Shown here: piece by piece, positions 57,266 to 64,000 of the stretch | How positions within the stretch are numbered: the first letter of the stretch is position 1 | How the letters are laid out: every line of letters begins with the position of its first letter | NCBI GenBank assembly: GCA_029204225.1 | Contig: CM055113.1 | Coordinates: forward strand, 26,527,462 to 26,591,461 | Direction: 5' to 3' | From: Diphasiastrum complanatum | Lineage: Eukaryota; Streptophyta; Lycopodiopsida; Lycopodiales; Lycopodiaceae | DNA length: 64,000 nucleotides | Translations under genes and position numbers: made by a program | The notes under the pieces: generated by a model | What the model saw: only the letters and a program-made list of their open reading frames with translations | Told to the model about the DNA's origin: nothing | Databases searched by the model: none

Positions 57266-59318
57266 CGGTTTACAACCATAGAAAGCTTTGAAGGGAGTCT
57301 TTGAGTTGATTGCTTTGGTACTTGAATAGTTCTGCAGATAGCAAGCTGTTGAAATAGCTTCAGCCAAAAATATTTGGTGAGCTGAGCATTTGACATCATT
57401 CATCGTGTTGCATTTAGTAATGTTCGGTTCTTCCTTTCGCCTACTCCATTCTGCTGTGATGTGTAGCTGGTGGTGAACTAATGAGAAATGCCGAATGATG
57501 CCAAATAGTCAAACATTTCGTTTGACATAGACTCTCCACCACTGTCTGTGCAAATGGTCTTGAGTCGTTGACCAGTCTGTGTCTCAACGAACTGTTTGAA
57601 GTCTTTGAAATAGTTGAATGCTTCAGACTTGTTCTTAATGAACATAATACTGGTAAATCTAGAATAATCATCAATAAAAGTGATAAAATATAGTGTTGAA
57701 CCTAGAGAGGGAACACTCATAGGGCCGCATAGATCACTATGTATTAATTCTCAAACGGACTTAGCTAAAGTGGCTTGTCCTTTGGAAATATTGATCTAGG
57801 TTGTTTGCCTAGTAAGCACATCTCACAGACATGTTGGATGTCGGTGGAGGTAGCATTAAAGTTCAAATCCTTGACCATGCTATTGTGATGCATATACAAG
57901 ATTGATCTCATGTTTAGATGTCCTAATATTTGATGCCATAATTGGGCATTTGAAATACTCACATTGGCTGAAAGTGCATATTCATGATCCAGAACGTACA
58001 AATTACCTTCTCTGTTTACAGAGAAGATTTCTTTATCATGCTTGTCCAGAATGGTACATTGTCTTGAATTAAACGTGGCTCTGTAGACCAGATCAGTGAA
58101 CTTGCTGATTGACAACAGATTTTTTGTCAGTTTGGGTGTGTAAAATACATCCTTGAGCAAGGTCAATTTCCCATCTAGAAGATAAAGACGAATAGATCTT
58201 TTGCCTTTGATTTGTAATGCACTTGAGTCACCGAAGTACACGTATTTCAAATCTGCTAATGTGAGGTCTTCGAATAAGGACTTACATGCTGTCATGTGCT
58301 AAGAAGCACCAGAATCGAAATGCCAATTCATTGCATCTCTGATGGGTAAATCTTGTATCATTAGCAGAGTTGGTTCTTCTTGAGAGGTTCTGGCTGAATC
58401 AGATCCTCCATCCTACTGCATCTTCTTCTTGGCTTTGTTATGTTTGAGAACTCGACAATCCTTGATGTTGTGGTTGGTTCTCTTGTAGTACTTGCAGAAG
58501 AGTCTAGTCTTGGGCTTTTATGCTATCGATTGTGCTGTTGTGAATGTTGGTCTAAATCAGTTTGCTCAGCTTTTGTCTTCTTGTCCTTCAAAGATTTCTT
58601 CTTCGGAGCTGTTGCTTATTCGAATAGAGAGCGACTGTCTTCGTATTCAATGTGGATAAGTTTTTCCTTCATACTTATTCCTGTAATAAGCTTGTTGTCA
58701 CCTTTTGGAGAGACCTTTTGGAGAGACAGGTCAGGAGTATTACTGAGTAGCAATACTAGATTGTCGTAAGAGAGAGAAAGACTAGACAAAAGAGACATGT
58801 TAGCATCTTCGTCTGATATTGGCGAACCTACTGCAGCTAACTGATTGAGTAGCTATTTGAATTCATTTAGATGATCTATGATTGAGGTCCCTTCACTCAT
58901 CTTGAGCGACAGAACCTTCTTCCTCAAGAAGAGACGAGTTGATACATCTGTTGTCTCGTATAGACCAGTAAGAATGTCCCATGCTTCTTTGGAGCTGGAA
59001 GAATTAGCTACATGAGCTATTTGTGATTTCTTAAGATTCAAAGATACAATGACAAAAATTTGCCATCCTTAGCTTCTCAGGCGGTCAGCATGTCAGGTTC
59101 AGCCGGTTTGGCTATTGACCCATTGACGTATCCCTAGAGTTTTTTTTCTATGAGTATCACCTTCATCTTGAACTTCCACATGTGGAAGTCATCACCGTTA
59201 AACTTGTTCATCAAGCGGATTTCGAAAGATGTTCCTTCCATGATGAATGGTCTAAGTATAGTAAACAATTTTGTATACTAATAATAGTTTGGAATGAAAG
59301 CTCTGATACCACTCTGTT
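57266..59318 (-). pseudogene. Ty1/copia gag to integrase body
   Basis: On the - strand a PBS (TGGTATCAGAGC, 59300-59311) follows the LTR end, then gag (SSSKEAWDILTGLYET, MSEGTSIIDHLNEFKQLL). Protease to pre-integrase follows (KLTKNLLSISKFTD; AQLWHQILGHLNM; CEMCLLGKQPR, 57780-58295). The integrase core (YFITFIDDYSRFT, CTDSGGESMSNEMF) runs to 57282, where it is cut at FYGCKPSHVS. RT and RNase H are absent. It lies where the left arm has only the diverged repeats at 16870-17480. Confidence 0.82.
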
Positions 59319-59423
59319 GGGGTGCTCTCGAATAGATTAGGTGCTGAAGAAGAGACACGACTCCAACATAGAGAAATTTACAAGATCTTTACCAAAACTA
59401 CAATATCAATATTGACTACGACA
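59319..59423 (-). mobile_element. Copia 5' LTR remnant
   Basis: About 100 bp upstream (- strand) of the PBS, ending ...GAGCACCCCAACA. The rest of the LTR is missing, because palindrome sequence resumes at 59424. Confidence 0.5.
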
Positions 59424-60939
59424 ACTAGTTTTTGCTCTCTTTCATTCATGAAATCAACAACTCTGTTTCACCATGAACACAACAACCAGATTAAAGAGAA
59501 GATGCAATTTTGAGTATCACTTTGGCTAAGTTATGCCTGCATCTTGTTCCTTTCACTATGGATTCTAATAATAATCTACTTTGTGCCAAAGAAATTGTCG
59601 AAAGTCCTTGGAGTCATGAAAGAGTTGATCCAGTACCGACTCAGACAGAAAGCTCTACCTACACTTGAGTCTCCTAGCAACAAAAAAAGCTCGCACACTA
59701 TTCTAGTGCCTAATTGAGTAGACATCTTAATCAATTTTTAGTCTTTCATACAACTTGTAATTCATACAAATAAGTCAATCATACGTATCTACCTTTGCAA
59801 ATGGAGGCTCAACAAGGAAAATTTGTGAAATCCCACAGGCTCTGTTGAAGAAGTGGTTCATGTCATAGAGAATTCAAGTATTGTAGACTAGGACATGATT
59901 ATTTGAGATTTCGCCCACAAAGCTTGTAGAAGGTGCACTTAGAACATTGGGTTGATTGATGAAGGTAAAATAGCCAACTTGGCTCCTCTTCATCAACCTT
60001 GGCTCCTCTAAAGCAGATTTGGAACTCTTCTCATTTGGGTTTTAATCTTTTTGGCCTTTCTTAAGCAATATTGTGTGCTAGATGACATCACTCTTGTTCA
60101 CATTTAAACGCTTACAAGTTGCAAAGCCTTTGCGGAGTTATCCTCCCTTTTTTGCAAACAATAATACATATTGTGGTGCAAATTAGCTACATGATGAACA
60201 AGCTCAAATTATCAAATAGAAAGAAAAGGACTCCATTTGATTCCATGTCACCCTTCAATTGCTCCATAACAAAATGTATGTGCCTGTTTCACTACTTTTA
60301 AAACTCCCAGCCCTAGGATTTGATGATCATTTCTACTACTAATGAGAAGCAAAAGCAAATTCATGAAGAATCAAATTGGTTCTACTAATCTTCTAACGTC
60401 TTTGCAACTGTGGCTTCTATTCCTCTTCTAGTGCTTTACAAGGTTTGCAACACATAAGGAGAGAAACTCAATCATTTTCATCTTTGTGTGTGTGTGCGCG
60501 CACACACACACGCACGCACGCACACACGCACACACACACACACGCACTCACTCAACCATCATTGGAGAGAAAAAGTAGGAAGGCACTCACCCATTTCACA
60601 TAGAAAAGTGAGGTCCCTCATGTGAAATGGGTAAGGGCCTTAACACAATGATAGTGGGTGTCACCCCTCGTGCATGCCGGGTGTATGAGCGCGGCCACAA
60701 CCAAACGTTTCAAATTTCTTTTTTCTTGGGGCCCCCAAGTACTATATTAAAAATTTTAAAATTTGCCTAATCAAACTAAAAGTCAGTCCCTTACCTCATA
60801 GTACATGTGATCACGGGTTGGCGGAGGACTAAGGTGTCGACCAAAATTTCAATCTGCTTGAAACTTTTGTGAGTGCCAAATTTCATCTCTTTTTTGCAAG
60901 CACCAATTCGGGGGGCTCTGCCACGTTGATGCCACTGGG
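59424..60939. other. Non-coding palindrome blocks
   Basis: Partner of 14558-16588. Contains a CA/CG microsatellite (60485-60550). No gene recognised. Confidence 0.5.
60485..60550 (+). repeat. (CA)n/(CG) compound microsatellite
   Basis: GTGTGTGCGCGCACACAC followed by CACG and CA repeats. Mirror of 14970-15032. Confidence 0.9.
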
Positions 60940-60969
60940 GGGCGACCCCAAATTCTCGAAAAAGTGGCT

Positions 60970-61460
60970 CTAATGGCCTTCTGCAAACTGGGTTTGATTT
61001 TTTATCCTCTTTGTCATTTCTCGGCTCCAGCTCCCAAATGAGCGAAAAAAGACCACAGAAAAAGAGGAATTGCGTTGCACTCTGAAGATGGCTAGCCCAG
61101 TAAGAGACGACATGCTGATTCTTGTGCGGTCTCTGTCTTCATTTTCAGCATAATGCATTTGAAGGGCTCGCACTGCTGCGCTTGATGAATCAGCCTCCAT
61201 CTCTACTGACAAACCAAGCAAGGATCTCACAGAAACAAAATGATGTCTAGATCTGCAGTAACTTGCTACAAGAACAAAAGGTCCGCTGATCAAAATCCCG
61301 GAAGTTTATATAGGAAGTAGAGATGTAGTGATCAGTTGTAGCTGGCAAACACCAGATATTTTAATGCTGTTCACGCTCTAGAAACTAGGCCAATGAGCAT
61401 TCCCTGTCAATAGCGAGAGAAGAGTCCACAAATATTTAATGGCAGACCTGAGAGAAAGGG
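60970..61460 (-). pseudogene. Decayed paralogue of the 110-aa membrane protein gene (right)
   Basis: The - strand frame reads MEADSSSAAVRALQMHYAENEDR with the ATG intact at about 61200, then diverges and loses the membrane span (SSLTGLAIFRVQRNSSFSV). A TATA box (TTTATATA) is at 61305-61312. About 70 bp of leader is deleted compared with the left paralogue. Mirror of 13860-14490. Confidence 0.75.
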
Positions 61461-61799
61461 CATGACCCACACGCACTCGTCCATCTTCTTCCAACATTGC
61501 TCGTCTCCTCTTCTGGATGTGGGTGGGCCATCCAAGACGGGATGAGGAGCAATGCCGCGTTGGTTATTATTTTACCCTTCCTTGTTTGTTTGACTTTGCC
61601 AAATACAATGATTGTACACCATGGCTCTTTGAGCTAGAGCCTACCGTGTCATATTGACAACTTATCTTAAACTATGCGTTATTGTACACATATGCCTTGC
61701 CATGTCTGTTGTATTTTAAATATTTGAGAAGATTAAAATAATGTAGTAGGAATAGCTTAGTAAAATTTTAATGGGTATTCTTAACTTTTACAGAGGAAA

Positions 61800-62452
61800 A
61801 TGTTTTAAGGATTGCGATGATAACATGGTGAAAAAAAAAAGAGAAATGACATGGACACCCATTTTTTGCAATTTTTTACTTTAAAAAAAAAATGCCAATG
61901 TCTAAAATGCTTTGCTAATATATATTACCATGTTGAAAAATATTGCATTTTAACAAAAATTGCAATCATACTAAAAAGTTAAGATATAATTTCTAATAAC
62001 ATGTTCAAATTTGCACATATTCTAAATTAATCAATTAAAAGCAAAATCATTAAATATAAATAATAATAAAATCAACCAAAAAAAATTATTCTACTTATTT
62101 AAGAAATTATCTAGTAACAAATATTTCAAAATATTAAAACTTCTTTACATAAACTCAAATCAATATTTTTTAGAGTCCTTAATTTTGAAAAAATAAAAAT
62201 TTGCAGAGATTTACAAAGATTTTTGTAACTAAGCTCTAGAAAATATAAATACTAACTAATAATTATTTTAATAGAAATTACTTTAAACATCTAAAATTAT
62301 ATGACTTTTGAAAATATTTAAATTTTTTGAAAAACAGATCTTATCGTTAGTATCATAATTTAAAACTTGCAATACTGTTGATATATTTCAATACTTTTAA
62401 ATATTAATCAATTCTAATAATATTCTTTAATTTTTTGAGAATATGATAATTC
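61800..62452. other. AT-rich outer end of right arm
   Basis: Reverse-complement partner of 10530-11125 and the sequence after 13490. No coding signal. Homology stops at the start of the CT microsatellite. Confidence 0.65.
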
Positions 62453-62466
62453 AAGTTTTTTAAAAT

Positions 62467-62472
62467 AGTGTA

Positions 62473-62538
<66 letters not shown>
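62467..62538 (+). repeat. (CT)n microsatellite
   Basis: Long CT run starting exactly at the palindrome's right end. Confidence 0.95.
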
Positions 62539-62541
<3 letters not shown>

Positions 62542-62551
62542 ATGACAATAT

Positions 62552-62581
62552 GAGAGAGCCCACGGCAAGTGGGCTCTCTCT
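62552..62581. other. Hairpin GAGAGAGCCCAC / GTGGGCTCTCTC
   Basis: A perfect 12-bp inverted repeat with a 5-nt GGCAA loop, lying between microsatellites. Confidence 0.7.
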
Positions 62582-62585
62582 TCCT

Positions 62586-62686
62586 TATATATATATATAT
62601 ATAGACACACACACACACACACACACAAAATTTGAAGAGCCCACCCGTCGCGCCGTGAGCTCTCACCTCTCTTTTTTTAGTGAAAA

Positions 62687-62720
<34 letters not shown>

Positions 62721-62745
62721 CTCATATATCTATATATATATATAT

Positions 62746-62830
<85 letters not shown>

Positions 62831-62831
62831 A
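62586..62831 (+). repeat. Compound microsatellite cluster (TA, CA, GT, TA, CT, CA)
   Basis: Successive TA, CA (about 62605-62627), GT (62692-62717), TA, CT (62752-62806) and CA (62806-62830) runs within 250 bp. Confidence 0.95.
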
Positions 62832-63290
62832 ATACATTAATTACTAATGGCAATGTTACTAATTATGACCTATTCATGTCACATTGTCAAAAAAAAGGAG
62901 ACGTCAATGGCATTGAAGGACTACGCAAGCAACTGAAAAGCTACAACTGTTCTGAAGACTTTTAATTTACTTTATGCTGGATGTAGAAAAACTGCTCTTA
63001 AGACTTCATTTATTTTTTGCTGGACATAGAAAAACTGCTCAGTGACAGGTTTTTCGTAAAACTTGCACTTTTATGACAGACCTTAAGTTTCAGACTTAAG
63101 TCGATGTTTTGGTACATTTCTTGTCTACAGTTCAGCTTTTTTTGCAGTTTCTCTTCTGGTTGTTAAGCTGTGGCATTTTCGTTTGACTCTACTTGCATTG
63201 TTGTCTCGTTTTTTCTTTTCTTATTATGTTCCTTTGCCTAGTTTTTTTGTATTTGGGTGTGTTGCTAGACTTTTCATAGCTTGTAAAATT
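62832..63290. other. No gene seen
   Basis: Unique-looking sequence between microsatellites. A short frame (TNYDLFMSHCQKKGDVNGIEG) is vaguely PPR-like but isolated. Confidence 0.4.
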
Positions 63291-63291
63291 A

Positions 63292-63294
<3 letters not shown>

Positions 63295-63349
<55 letters not shown>

Positions 63350-63363
63350 TCGAGTTTTTGGAA

Positions 63364-63424
<61 letters not shown>
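63295..63424 (+). repeat. (TA)n then (CT)n microsatellites
   Basis: TA run at about 63295-63346 and CT run at about 63369-63424. Confidence 0.95.
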
Positions 63425-63425
<1 letters not shown>

Positions 63426-63534
63426 GCCTGGCTTTGCATTTACTTATAGCCACCATTCTCCCACTCCTTCTGGCTGCCTTTCATGGCTGTTTTTTGCATT
63501 GATGGCTACGTTTACTCGTGGCGCGCTATGTCCT

Positions 63535-64000
63535 TGTAGCGCAGGCATCCCAAAGGGAGCCGGGAACCACGACTTAGCTTCCCAGCCTTCAACTCTTGCC
63601 ATCCAAACCCACTTGACATACAAGCAGCCAACTCGCCAACAACGATCAGACTTAACCAACTTGAAGTTCCGAAAACCAACATTGAGATCCAACCTGGCGC
63701 CATGCCAGATCGGGAGTCCCGACGTGGGTGACTTCCCTCCAAGCAAGCCGCCCGACATACATCAAACTTAACCAACTCGAAGCTTCGTTACAAACGAGTA
63801 ACATCCATTCCAAGCAAGCCGTCTGACTTACATCAGACTTAACCAACTGAAAGCTTCGTCACGAGCGCTGGAAGCCAACCTGGCGCCACGCCAGACTGGA
63901 CAGCCATAAACAGGTAACATCCACCCAAGCAAGCCATCCAACTCAGCCGACAGGTTAGAGCCCGTTCCCCAAGAGCTTAACCCATTCACGTTCATGCAAG
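63535..64000 (-). mobile_element. Inverted LARD LTR, 3' part
   Basis: Starts TGTAGCGCAGGC (the LTR 3' end read on the opposite strand) and continues to the window edge, closely matching LTR 1-3. The adjacent sequence has no PBS, so it is a 3' LTR or solo LTR. It is oriented opposite to the array at 1-8170. Confidence 0.85.

Larger units (their letters stand above)
43325..62452 (-). repeat. Right arm of giant imperfect inverted repeat
   Basis: Mirrors 10530-35690 in blocks. Right-only insertions are a gypsy scrap plus unknown gene (44656-46786), gypsy gag and copia pol (50247-54902) and a copia gag-integrase body (57266-59420). The 46787-50246 block looks far more similar to its partner than the outer blocks do. 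Confidence 0.8.

Noticed and set aside
10530-62452. Palindrome as an assembly or library fold-back artefact
   Set aside because: Arms carry different insertions, duplications and many substitutions; a fold-back would give near-identical arms. Long reads should still confirm this.
62850-62964. PPR-like motif (TNYDLFMSHCQKKGDVNGIEG)
   Set aside because: A single weak match, partly in microsatellite context, with no neighbouring repeats.
62404-62965. Frames reading CVCVCV, YIYIYI, LSLSLS or RERERE
   Set aside because: Translated microsatellites.

Overview
This is nuclear DNA from a land plant. It is a dense nest of transposable elements with almost no intact host genes. The plant assignment rests on three things: primer-binding sites matching plant initiator-Met tRNA (TGGTATCAGAGC) in several unrelated LTR elements, Ty1/copia and Ty3/gypsy chromovirus remnants of plant type, and a decayed piece of a SEUSS-type transcriptional adaptor gene. 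A non-LTR element with a restriction-like endonuclease is unusual for flowering plants. A fern, another seedless plant or a gymnosperm with a large genome is a low-confidence guess. I recognise no tRNA, rRNA or CRISPR.

Layout. 1-8170: tandem array LTR-internal-LTR-internal-LTR of one non-coding LTR retrotransposon (LARD-like), abutting the 3' end of a copia element (8171-9149). 10530-62452: a very large, imperfect inverted repeat whose arms meet near 35.7-43.3 kb. Collinear mirrored blocks, left to right: 10530-11125/61905-62452; 13490-15145/60365-61850; 15415-16588/59424-60362; 17118-18440/56158-57265; 26693-30418/46787-50246; 34265-35690/43325-44655. Each arm has private insertions, deletions, tandem duplications and, in the left arm, an inversion. 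This suggests an old genomic palindrome rather than an assembly fold-back. The central spacer holds a copia 3' end with an unusual LTR, a gypsy gag-protease piece and an inverted copy of the LARD. 62460-63430 is packed with microsatellites. 63535-64000 is another inverted LARD LTR that runs off the window.

Most notable contents. (1) A multi-exon transposase gene at 42493-44423, with a decayed copy in the left arm (34740-35690). The spacing of its acidic residues and Cys/His pairs closely matches the catalytic core of RAG1/Transib transposases (D...D-x19-CxxC...HxxxxH-x19-E). I know of no such family described in plants. (2) A 110-aa single-pass membrane protein with its own TATA box, intact and mirrored in both arms (29232-29564 and 47641-47973), with two decayed paralogues further out. 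(3) A 5'-truncated RLE-type non-LTR retrotransposon. (4) A captured SEUSS gene fragment.

The genes do not form a pathway. They record repeated insertion, capture and rearrangement within one palindromic locus.
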